Assembly: GCA_018267825.1 (NCBI GenBank)
Contig: JAFDXR010000003.1
Coordinates: 390,952-454,951, forward strand
Reading direction: 5' to 3'
From: Bacteroidota bacterium
Lineage (GTDB): Bacteria > Bacteroidota > Bacteroidia > B-17B0 > Aurantibacillaceae
DNA: 64,000 nucleotides
The notes under the pieces are model-generated. The model was not told the origin of the DNA. It saw only the letters and a list, made by a program, of their open reading frames with translations, and ran no database searches. Shown in pieces: positions 1 through 7,561 of this stretch; position 1 is the stretch's first letter; the number at the start of each line of letters is the position of its first letter. A program made the position numbers and the translations under genes.

Positions 1-1
1 C

Positions 2-271
2 TTCAAAGATGATGGCACCGTGCAGAATCAGAATTACTCTACCATCGGCTATATCAAAAATGATGGACGTGTTGAAAACAGTAATTATTCCACAATCGGT
101 TATATAAAACCCGACGGCACTGTTCAAAATCAGAACTACTCAACTATCGGTTACATAAAAAACGATGGCACCATTCAGAACCAGAACTACACGACTCTTG
201 GTTATGCCAAAAACACTGATAAAACAAGGGCTGCGGCAGCAGCTTTCTTTTTCTTCTTCCATTTGAACTAG
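2..271 (+). CDS. 17-residue tandem-repeat protein, 5' truncated
   Basis: The reading frame is open from base 2, so the true start lies outside the window; the GTG at 20 sits inside a repeat and is not a likely start. The visible 89 residues are four copies of a 17-residue unit with the core NYSTIGYIKNDG, plus part of a fifth at the edge. Most variation is in the two or three residues around the unit boundary (VQNQ, VENS, IQNQ). The last unit degrades and runs into a low-complexity tail of alanines and phenylalanines. The pattern resembles short Bacteroidota proteins that databases call 5-fold beta-flower proteins; that link is from memory. The S41 protease gene begins 3 bases after the stop, so the two are probably co-transcribed. 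Function unknown. Confidence 0.75.
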   Translation, partial: FKDDGTVQNQNYSTIGYIKNDGRVENSNYSTIGYIKPDGTVQNQNYSTIGYIKNDGTIQNQNYTTLGYAKNTDKTRAAAAAFFFFFHLN

Positions 272-274
272 ACT

Positions 275-1729
275 ATGCCCGGGCTGTTCTTACGTTTATG
301 GCTTGCTGTCCTTTTCGTTGGACCCCTCCTGTATTCAGGGCTCAGCGCACAGGAACCATACTCCATCAATAAAACCTTCAGCCCCGAAGAATTGCGCCAG
401 GATCTCGACCACCTGGCCCGTTACCTCCCGCATTTTCATCCGGATCCTTATCGCTATATCAGTAAAGACTCGCTGATGAAATTTGTTGAATTTCAGAAAG
501 CATCTATCACCACGCCGCTTACCGAGCGCGAATTCAGGGTTTATGTAAAACAGGTGGTTGCAAAAATAGGTTGCGGTCATACCGACATCAACGCCTCCAG
601 GGCCTATAACAAAGCCATTAAAGAAGTGGTGAGACCCTTGCTGCCGGTCAATGTTTTTATTACCGACAGCATGAAACTGATGATCCTGAATGACCTTTCG
701 GATACCGACGGCATTTTTCCGGGCGATGAAATTGTGAGTATTGATCATGTTCCGACACAGGCCATTCTTAACCGTATTTTTTCGACCTACACTGCCGACG
801 GCTATATCAATACTTCCAAGCGTCAGGGCCTTCGCTACGACTGGTTCAAATACTTTTACGGATTGTGTTATGGCTTTGCTTCCGAATATAAGCTTGGCAT
901 TAAACATCAGGGGCAGGTGACCAGCTATACGCTCAAAGCCCGCCCATCAACAAAGGATTCACTTTATATGTCGGCAAAACCCGCTCAGGATACTATTTAC
1001 AAAACAAAGACATGCCAGTTCTGGATGGATAAGCAGCACAACGATCTTGCCGTAATCCGCATACATTCGTTTGATGGCAGGCACTGGCGGAAATTTTATC
1101 GCAAAACATTTCATTACCTCCGCAAACACAAGGTACAGAACCTGGTTATTGATCTGCGTGACAATGGCGGCGGCGATATCGGAAAGGGCCTGGCATTTAT
1201 GTCGTACATTATTCCGAAGCCCTTTTGTGTATACTTTGACCGCAAGCCAAACCTGATCCCCTTGAGCAGGCATCTTCGCATGCCATTCTCTTCGAGGGTT
1301 ACACCTATCCTGTTTACACTATCGCCACTCGAATTTATACGCCATGGCCGCCTGAGGCATTATATGCCAGGTGTACCGAAGCACCGCAACCGCTATCGTA
1401 ACCAGGTGTATGTGATGGTGAACGGGAAAACTTTTTCAATGAGCAGCATTGCTGCTTCGTATTTAAAATACAAGGCCGGTGCCACCATTGTGGGAGAAGA
1501 AACCGGTGGATGTGCCATGGGAAGCAATGCCATTGTAAATGGAAAACTGTATTTACCGCATAGCGGCATCAATATCAGCATTCCGATATATCACATCTAT
1601 CATGATCTGCCGCTTGAAAATAACGGACGTGGCGTAATGCCCGATTACCCGGTACATTATACGGTTGATGACGTCTTCCTGGGCCGTGACCAGGACCTGG
1701 AAAAAGTAAGAGCACTGATCAGGAAATAG
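275..1729 (+). CDS. S41 family peptidase (C-terminal processing protease-like), exported
   Basis: A 484-residue serine protease of the tail-specific/tricorn-core S41 family. Residues 1-25 form a signal peptide ending near LSAQ. A region around 130-170 has the PDZ-like signature DGIFPGDEIVSID. The S41 core follows: NLVIDLRDNGGG near 290, then the nucleophile motif NGKTFSMSS at 383-391 with Ser388 as probable catalytic serine, and the EETGG loop near 407. The family cleaves unfolded or C-terminal protein segments; here the site is probably periplasmic or at the outer membrane. It follows the repeat protein by 3 bases and is closed by a strong hairpin terminator. Substrate unknown. Confidence 0.9.
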   Translation: MPGLFLRLWLAVLFVGPLLYSGLSAQEPYSINKTFSPEELRQDLDHLARYLPHFHPDPYRYISKDSLMKFVEFQKASITTPLTEREFRVYVKQVVAKIGCGHTDINASRAYNKAIKEVVRPLLPVNVFITDSMKLMILNDLSDTDGIFPGDEIVSIDHVPTQAILNRIFSTYTADGYINTSKRQGLRYDWFKYFYGLCYGFASEYKLGIKHQGQVTSYTLKARPSTKDSLYMSAKPAQDTIYKTKTCQFWMDKQHNDLAVIRIHSFDGRHWRKFYRKTFHYLRKHKVQNLVIDLRDNGGGDIGKGLAFMSYIIPKPFCVYFDRKPNLIPLSRHLRMPFSSRVTPILFTLSPLEFIRHGRLRHYMPGVPKHRNRYRNQVYVMVNGKTFSMSSIAASYLKYKAGATIVGEETGGCAMGSNAIVNGKLYLPHSGINISIPIYHIYHDLPLENNGRGVMPDYPVHYTVDDVFLGRDQDLEKVRALIRK

Positions 1730-1746
1730 ATCTCCGGTAAAATAAC

Positions 1747-1771
1747 AAAAGCCGGTTTTGTACCGGCTTTT
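1747..1771. terminator. Bidirectional rho-independent terminator
   Basis: A perfect 10-base-pair stem, AAAAGCCGGT pairing with ACCGGCTTTT, around a TTTGT loop. The A run on one arm and T run on the other let it act on both strands. It lies between the convergent S41 protease gene and the T9SS protein gene and fits termination of both. Confidence 0.85.
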
Positions 1772-1788
1772 GATTCAATTCATATATT

Positions 1789-2766
1789 CTATTTTACAAC
1801 ATGAATGGTACGTGAATACTTATCGTGTATCAATTTCACAATATAAACACCGGGCTCAAAACTTTCCGGGAGTATATATTCTTCTCCGGCTTTCAGGTTA
1901 ACCCCGGCAAGCTCCTCTCCGGATACATTCCAAACTGTAAGTGTATAATTGCCGTTCCCGCATAACTGTAATGAAGGGTTGCCCTGCCCGTTATTTATCA
2001 CCTTCACCTGCATATCCTGTTCCGGGGTATTGTGCACCGATGTGGTAAGATTACCATTGAAATATCCGATAGTTGTAGTACCGGCATTTGTATGATAATT
2101 CATCAGCATCATTCCGGATGATACGTCGTACCACCAGTAATCGTAAGCAGTGGGGCCAAGGCTATTGGTGCGCGATGAGGTGATAAGTGCTGTATTCGGG
2201 AAACTTCCCTGCGGCAGAATAAGGGTACCATAACCATTGTAATTTAAAGTACGAATGCCTGTCTGATAGCTACTTATTGTTGTGGCATTGCTGTAATTCG
2301 TCTTCGCATAATTATCAGTGAATGTTTGCCCGTAGGAAAAAGGAAACACAAGAAATTTCTCGGGGTTTTGAAAAATCTCATGCTGCCCCGAGGAAGGTTC
2401 GTATTCGCCAACATAGGTCATGCTATCTGTATTGAACTGGTAATATTCGTAATTCATCACCGAGGCCAATGCCGGATCGTATCTGGACATGTCGGCCATA
2501 GGGAACAGGGAAGCATAAGGTGTAGATGATACCGGATGATAGCCCAGATTGATAGACGGTGTAGATGGAGCCTGTAATAATCCACTGGCATTCCAGGTCA
2601 CACCATTACCCGTAGTAGTGAGCAATGCCGTGTTGAATGAACTGTTCTGCGCCAAATTACAGGTTATTGTTTGATTGGGGATGCCCGAGAAATTGGCATA
2701 GGTTAATGTTTGGGATTGTGCGGCCACTGCCAGCAATATAAATCCTCCGAATAGTTGTTTTTTCAT
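1789..2766 (-). CDS. Secreted T9SS type A sorting domain protein, function unknown
   Basis: A 325-residue exoprotein. It starts with MKKQLF and a short signal peptide ending at AQSQ. The body (about 20-245) is rich in N, T, S and Y and matches no enzyme I recognise. The last 75 residues look like a T9SS type A sorting domain: a PSLQLCGNGNYTLTVWN strand region, then PGVYIVKLI and a short basic tail. Such domains carry proteins through the PorV/PorU T9SS machinery to the surface or medium. The gene starts 11 bases after the stop of the propeller gene, so the two probably form one transcript. Confidence 0.85.
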   Translation of the reverse strand: MKKQLFGGFILLAVAAQSQTLTYANFSGIPNQTITCNLAQNSSFNTALLTTTGNGVTWNASGLLQAPSTPSINLGYHPVSSTPYASLFPMADMSRYDPALASVMNYEYYQFNTDSMTYVGEYEPSSGQHEIFQNPEKFLVFPFSYGQTFTDNYAKTNYSNATTISSYQTGIRTLNYNGYGTLILPQGSFPNTALITSSRTNSLGPTAYDYWWYDVSSGMMLMNYHTNAGTTTIGYFNGNLTTSVHNTPEQDMQVKVINNGQGNPSLQLCGNGNYTLTVWNVSGEELAGVNLKAGEEYILPESFEPGVYIVKLIHDKYSRTIHVVK

Positions 2767-2777
2767 AAGTATATTTA

Positions 2778-4343
2778 TTATCTGGTTTTATAACGGAACA
2801 TTTTCTGGTCGTCGAATTTCACGAACTCTTCTCCATCGGGTGTAAACCATGGACGGTGTGTATCCGATATTTTTCCAAGTATTTTCCCCGACTCCAGATC
2901 AAGCCGGATAAACCGGTTGCGTTCCTCCGGGCTTTTGCCAATCCAAACGAAATAAGCATCGCCTGCCATCTGCGAACCAAGAAATTTATCGGTATTTGTA
3001 GCATAACGCAGTTTACCTCCTGCCGTTTCGAAACCCGCCACACCTTCGTCGCCTTCCAGCACCAGATTTCCATTATACATGAATAATCCCTGTGCCCTGC
3101 CGATTTTCAATTTATCGATAGCTACTTTATAAATTACCTCTCCAGTGTGTGGTTCAAACGCAAATAGATTTTTATCGCTTGCAACAAACAGTTGAGTACC
3201 ATTGCTTTCAAAATTACTGATAGAAGATCCAAATTTATCGCCTAACTTATCTTTGAGTGCCGATGTTTCCCAGAGCAATTTACCGTTGGATATATCATAG
3301 GCTTTTACTCCGAAATCACCTTTCATTTTCGGCTCACTGATACAGCGTTCCGGAACGCTTGATGAGCCCTCGATATGTGTTTGCTGTTCTACAATACCGC
3401 CAAATCTTGCCAGCAGAGTATTACCAATTACTTTTAGTTCCGGTACGATCGCATCATCGGAGAAAGCCGGACTCTCCCACAGCAGATGTCCGTCGGCCAG
3501 GTCATATTTCTTAATTTTATAATTACCTTTCGACAGGTCGGCTACATACACTGCATTATCAGCTACCAAAGGCATGGCAGCACGACCCAGTGTTTGCCTT
3601 TGCTTCATAAGACCGAAATCGAACTCCGAGTTATCGAAGGTGGCTGTCCAGAGTAATTTTCCTGTTTTCAGATCAAGAACCGAAATACCTTCATACATTA
3701 CGAAAACCTTATCTCCTACAATGTCAATGTCAAGGTAGTCCCCGCCAAAGTTCGAGAAGCTGGCATTGGAGCAAATACTTCTTACAATCTGTCCTTCGAT
3801 CTCTGTGTTCCAGGTATAACCTCCACTGCTTTCAACAGTGATCTTCACTGTGCGCGCTTTCACCGAAGACACCACCAGTGGCATCTTATACCTCAGATTC
3901 AGAAGCGTTTTAGACCCGGCATCATAGGCCCAGCTTTTAAGGCTCTTTGTCTTTCTGTCGACTAGCAGTTTCTTTTTCTTTTCTGTTCCTTTCTCAACAA
4001 CTGTTCCTGTTTCATCGTTGAGCAGCACCACCTTCTCTTCGGTTTTATCCTCACCCTTGAATGTCAGTTTCACTACCTGCATATCTTCATCCCACGACCA
4101 CGACTGGCATTTTTTCTGATTGAATACTGTTTTGAAGTTTATCTTCCACAGGGTTGCACCGTTTTTACAATCTACCATAGCAATCTCAGTGAGATCACCG
4201 GTAAGCACCCGGGAGCGATCATCGTTAATGGTTTTCCAGCGCGCATCTACCGGAAGCTCTCCTTTGTATAACAGTGGGAAATCGGATTGCGCTTTGCATA
4301 GCATTACAGCGAACAGCGCAAGAATACAGGTTGTTTTTTTCAT
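2778..4343 (-). CDS. Exported PQQ-like beta-propeller repeat protein
   Basis: A 521-residue protein read from the ATG at 4343; an in-frame TTG at 4358 would add five residues, but the ATG gives a clean signal peptide (MKKTTCILALFAVMLCKAQ) and follows AGGA at a suitable distance. Recurrent blades contain TGKLLWT, DGHLLWE, NGKLLWE and TGEVIYK with hydrophobic strands between them, as in PQQ-like quinoprotein propellers. I see no dehydrogenase active-site motif, so a binding or scaffolding role is more likely than catalysis. It is periplasmic or surface located. A T9SS gene lies 11 bases downstream. A two-component system lies upstream on the same strand. Confidence 0.85.
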   Translation of the reverse strand: MKKTTCILALFAVMLCKAQSDFPLLYKGELPVDARWKTINDDRSRVLTGDLTEIAMVDCKNGATLWKINFKTVFNQKKCQSWSWDEDMQVVKLTFKGEDKTEEKVVLLNDETGTVVEKGTEKKKKLLVDRKTKSLKSWAYDAGSKTLLNLRYKMPLVVSSVKARTVKITVESSGGYTWNTEIEGQIVRSICSNASFSNFGGDYLDIDIVGDKVFVMYEGISVLDLKTGKLLWTATFDNSEFDFGLMKQRQTLGRAAMPLVADNAVYVADLSKGNYKIKKYDLADGHLLWESPAFSDDAIVPELKVIGNTLLARFGGIVEQQTHIEGSSSVPERCISEPKMKGDFGVKAYDISNGKLLWETSALKDKLGDKFGSSISNFESNGTQLFVASDKNLFAFEPHTGEVIYKVAIDKLKIGRAQGLFMYNGNLVLEGDEGVAGFETAGGKLRYATNTDKFLGSQMAGDAYFVWIGKSPEERNRFIRLDLESGKILGKISDTHRPWFTPDGEEFVKFDDQKMFRYKTR

Positions 4344-4403
4344 ACTTTTTTCCTGCAAATCTCCGTCAATCGGGGTAACGGTGAAATACGAAAAAAGTAG
4401 TAA

Positions 4404-5030
4404 TTATGGTCTGCGGAATACTTTGTTGATTGCTTCGGTCCTCGAATTTACCTGTAGTTTTTCATAGATATTGCGGATGTGTGTTCGTACTGTTTCGGTA
4501 CTGACACAAATACGGTCGGCGATCTCTTTATAGCGAAGTCCTTTTGAGAGGAGCTCCAGAACTTCCTGTTCGCGTCTGGAGAGCTTCTGTAATTCAGTAT
4601 TGTTTTCTGTCTCACGAAAAGACGCAACTACTTTACGGGCAATATGACTACTCATAGGGGATCCACCTTTATATACCTCCTCAATGGCGTCGAGCAGCCG
4701 TGATGGCTGAATGGTTTTGGTGAGGTAGCCTGTAGCACCAGCTTTGAGGGCCTTAAATACAGTGTCTGTATCTTCGAAAGACGTACACATTAAAAACTGG
4801 ACAGATGGGCAAAGCGGCTTCAACGCTTCCACACAATCAATTCCGGTACGGTTGGGCAGGTGTATGTCTGTGAGCACTACATCGAGATGCAACGAAGGAA
4901 TCTTAAGAATTGCTTCTTCCGCACTGGCAAATACATATTCGCACGAAAACCCTTCGCTTCCGTTAATAAGAATCCGCAGGCTTTCACGGATATCCTGTTC
5001 ATCTTCTATAATACCTACATGAATCATCAT
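4404..5030 (-). CDS. LuxR/NarL-family response regulator
   Basis: A 208-residue regulator. The receiver domain (1-120) has the acidic pocket EDEQD at 9-13 and the phospho-acceptor Asp55 in LTDIHLPNRTG, plus the conserved Thr/Lys positions (MCTS and YLTK). The C-terminal LuxR helix-turn-helix (about 145-205) has LSRREQEVLELLSKG and IADRICVSTETVRTHIRNI. The ATG at 5027 is an equally good start. It follows the histidine kinase gene by 50 bases in the same direction, so they are very probably cognate partners. Targets are unknown; the adjacent propeller/T9SS pair downstream is a candidate. Confidence 0.95.
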   Translation of the reverse strand: MMIHVGIIEDEQDIRESLRILINGSEGFSCEYVFASAEEAILKIPSLHLDVVLTDIHLPNRTGIDCVEALKPLCPSVQFLMCTSFEDTDTVFKALKAGATGYLTKTIQPSRLLDAIEEVYKGGSPMSSHIARKVVASFRETENNTELQKLSRREQEVLELLSKGLRYKEIADRICVSTETVRTHIRNIYEKLQVNSRTEAINKVFRRP

Positions 5031-5080
5031 GCGTCAAAATTAACCCGGTTTTTTATTATGACCTTCACACAAAAGTAGTA

Positions 5081-7027
5081 TTATGTGCGACAAATGCTGT
5101 ATCCCGGAAAAGCAAACACCGATCTCACCCCTTTACCAGGCTTAGCCTGAATATCCGAACGACCTCCTACTGCCGTTGCCCGGGTTTGAATATTGCGGAG
5201 CCCATTGCCTTTAGCCGTCAGGGACTGAAGATCCATACCAATACCATTATCTGTGATGATGATCTCAAGACCATGTTCATCTGCCTTTACAGACAAGTCT
5301 ACCCGTGTGGCTCGTGCATGCTTTACAATATTCTGAAGACTTTCTTTCACAATAAAAAAGATATTGCGGTAAGCCTCTTTAGTAAGGTTCAGAACAGGTA
5401 AATGCTCCGGGATTCTTGTTTCCAGTTCGAGTGGAAAATCACTAAGGTATTCCGTACTATATTCACGGATCCGTGACACAAGAGTATCAAGGGTTGTATT
5501 TTCAGGATTCAGCACCCAAATCAGGTCTCTCATATTATCTACCAACTGCGTGGCTGTTTCCGTCACCGACTGAATCTGGCGACTGGTTTCGGGTCCTACA
5601 TCTTTTTGCGAAGCGACAAGCTCTGCCATGAATTTTATCTTCGAGAGGCCGGAACCAAGGTCATCATGAATATCGCGGGCGATACGCATCCTTTCTTTTT
5701 CTTCGGCTTCCAGCGCAGCTGCCCGCCGCATGGCCTCGGCTTTGATTCGTTGACGGGAAATATAAAAATAACCTGTCAGGATTAACAATATGATGACAAT
5801 ACCGCTGATCAGGAGCCACACATTACGACGTCCGAGACGTAACTCCTGTTCTTTCATTTCCAGCATCCGGATTTGCTCCTTCTGTTTCAATAATTGAATT
5901 TCATTTTCCTTTTTCTCCACTTTATACTTTGCTTCCGTTTCCGTAATCAGTTCTTCCGTTTCCTGATTTTGCAGACTGTCTTTCAATGTTGTGTATTCGA
6001 GATGATTTTCGTAAGCCTGTTTATACTGTCCCAATGCATAGGATGTGGTGGCTATACCAAGGTAAGACTGACGTTGCCATTGAAGACTACCTGTTTCACG
6101 GGCAATGCTCAATGCCTGCATATACTCCTGTTGAGCTTCTTTATGTTGCCCTAACGCTTCGCTGATGGATGCAATATTGATGTAATTTACCAGATTACTG
6201 TTGCGGTTCCCGATCCTGTCATTTTCTTCAATCGACAACTTGATATGCTTCAAGGCTTCTCTTTCCCGCCCTGTATCTTTCAATAAAGCTGCATAATTGG
6301 CATGGAACTTAGCAATCAGGTAACTGTCGGCATTTATCCCGAGTAATTTTTCCGCTTCACGGAAATATTCCTCAGAACGTTTGTACTCTTTTTGCCAGTA
6401 CAACGTAGTACCGAGATTGATATAGCAGGAGATCTGCCCTTTGATGTCGTGTCTGGCCACACGGATGGCCAGTGATTTCAGGTTATAGGTTTCGGATTGC
6501 TTATATTGTTTCTGACGTAGAAACGCATCGGCGATATTATTGATAATCGCTGACTGGTACGCACTGTCCTTTATCTCCTCTGCGTATTTGAGCGCTTTGA
6601 AATAGCACTCTGTTTCGGCTTTGTAATCACCCAGTTCTTTTTTGGCACCACCAAGATTATTATAGGAGCTTACCAATCCACGTTTGTCGTTTAATTTCAG
6701 ACGAATGGCCAGTGACTTTTCGCAATAGATGATTGATGAATCGAAAGCCGAAGTAATGTAATAAAATACGCCGATTGTATTATAACTATCGCTCAGTGAA
6801 TATGGATTTTTCGTTCGACTGGCAATGGCGAGCGCCTGGCGTGCCCTACTCAGCGTAAGGTCCTGGTCGGAATACATGGTTTCCCAGGCTGCATCATTCA
6901 GCCACTTTACTTTCATAGAATCATCGTTGGTTGATTTCACCAACATGAGGAGGCTATCGGCAGCGCGCTGGCCATGCAGCATCGTAGAACAATAACACGC
7001 TGTCAGAAAGAGGCAAATATATCTCAT
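5081..7027 (-). CDS. TPR-containing sensor histidine kinase (HisKA_3 type)
   Basis: A 648-residue membrane sensor. After a signal peptide (1-19) come six or more TPR-like helical pairs (about 40-350), a coiled coil (355-400) and one membrane span (402-424). The DHp helix carries ERMRIARDIHDDLGSGLS with phospho-acceptor His454, and the HATPase domain has DNGIGMD at 593-599 and GNGL at 607-610. This layout, periplasmic TPRs with a HisKA_3 kinase and a LuxR-type partner, is common in Bacteroidota. The TPRs presumably bind a protein or peptide signal in the periplasm. An imperfect -7 element (TATCTTAG) lies upstream at 7046-7053. Confidence 0.95.
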   Translation of the reverse strand: MRYICLFLTACYCSTMLHGQRAADSLLMLVKSTNDDSMKVKWLNDAAWETMYSDQDLTLSRARQALAIASRTKNPYSLSDSYNTIGVFYYITSAFDSSIIYCEKSLAIRLKLNDKRGLVSSYNNLGGAKKELGDYKAETECYFKALKYAEEIKDSAYQSAIINNIADAFLRQKQYKQSETYNLKSLAIRVARHDIKGQISCYINLGTTLYWQKEYKRSEEYFREAEKLLGINADSYLIAKFHANYAALLKDTGREREALKHIKLSIEENDRIGNRNSNLVNYINIASISEALGQHKEAQQEYMQALSIARETGSLQWQRQSYLGIATTSYALGQYKQAYENHLEYTTLKDSLQNQETEELITETEAKYKVEKKENEIQLLKQKEQIRMLEMKEQELRLGRRNVWLLISGIVIILLILTGYFYISRQRIKAEAMRRAAALEAEEKERMRIARDIHDDLGSGLSKIKFMAELVASQKDVGPETSRQIQSVTETATQLVDNMRDLIWVLNPENTTLDTLVSRIREYSTEYLSDFPLELETRIPEHLPVLNLTKEAYRNIFFIVKESLQNIVKHARATRVDLSVKADEHGLEIIITDNGIGMDLQSLTAKGNGLRNIQTRATAVGGRSDIQAKPGKGVRSVFAFPGYSICRT

Positions 7028-7081
7028 AGGCTTTGGAAGTGTAGCCTAAGATATAAAAAATTTGAAAACGACAGAAACTGA

Positions 7082-7501
7082 TTAATGCGCCGGATGACGA
7101 CCGATGCTGATGTTGTAACGTATACAATCCCAATAGTCTTTGGAATAGTCAACAAAAATTTCTTCACCGGCTTTAATATCGCGCGTCGCTACAATAAAAC
7201 ATTTATCACCTTCGATTTCGTAATCGCTGTTGTTTTTAAATCCCTTAACCTGGCTTAAACCCTCTGCATCATTGGCATAACGGGCCTTGTACTGAGGCGT
7301 GGGATATGCATCGATGCAACGCTTCTTATTGATAAAAAACAGGTAGCCATCTTCATTACGCTCTACCCGGCGTGTATATTCTTTCCAGTCAATAATCTCT
7401 CCCCTGTATTCGATGATCTTTGCACCTTTTTTAATAGGTTTAGTAGTAAACAGGCCTTTGCCTGATTTTGGTAATTGCGATGTTTTAACGATTAATGCCA
7501 T
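7082..7501 (-). CDS. SET domain-containing protein (putative protein lysine methyltransferase)
   Basis: Read from the ATG at 7501 this is a compact 139-residue SET domain. An upstream in-frame start would overlap the divergent gene and adds residues unlike the family, and a TATCTTTG promoter element sits 6 bases before this ATG. Visible motifs are SGKGLFTTKPIKKG (13-26), YRGEIIDW, RYANDAEG (74-81, in place of the eukaryotic RFxNHS box) and GEEIFVDYS (112-120). SET enzymes transfer methyl groups from SAM to lysines; bacterial targets are mostly unknown. It lacks pre- and post-SET cysteine clusters. No signal peptide, so cytoplasmic. Confidence 0.9.
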   Translation of the reverse strand: MALIVKTSQLPKSGKGLFTTKPIKKGAKIIEYRGEIIDWKEYTRRVERNEDGYLFFINKKRCIDAYPTPQYKARYANDAEGLSQVKGFKNNSDYEIEGDKCFIVATRDIKAGEEIFVDYSKDYWDCIRYNISIGRHPAH

Positions 7502-7507
7502 GGGATG

Positions 7508-7515
7508 CAAAGATA
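7508..7515 (-). promoter_or_regulatory. -7 promoter element of the SET gene
   Basis: On the minus strand this reads TATCTTTG, an exact match to the Bacteroidota -7 consensus TAnnTTTG, and ends 6 bases before the ATG at 7501. Possible TTG -33 triplets lie 15 and 24 bases upstream, neither at ideal spacing. The position supports the ATG at 7501 as start and a very short or absent leader. Confidence 0.6.
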
Positions 7516-7523
7516 ACAGTCTG

Positions 7524-7557
7524 TTGCATACAAGAAAATCAAATTTTTTTATCTTTA
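7524..7557 (+). promoter_or_regulatory. Promoter of the xanthan-lyase-like T9SS gene
   Basis: TTG at 7524-7526, 23 bases, then TATCTTTA at 7550-7557, one base off TAnnTTTG. The ATG follows 4 bases later at 7562. It is interleaved with the divergent SET promoter within 60 bases, so the two promoters may interfere. Confidence 0.5.
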
Positions 7558-7561
7558 TATC

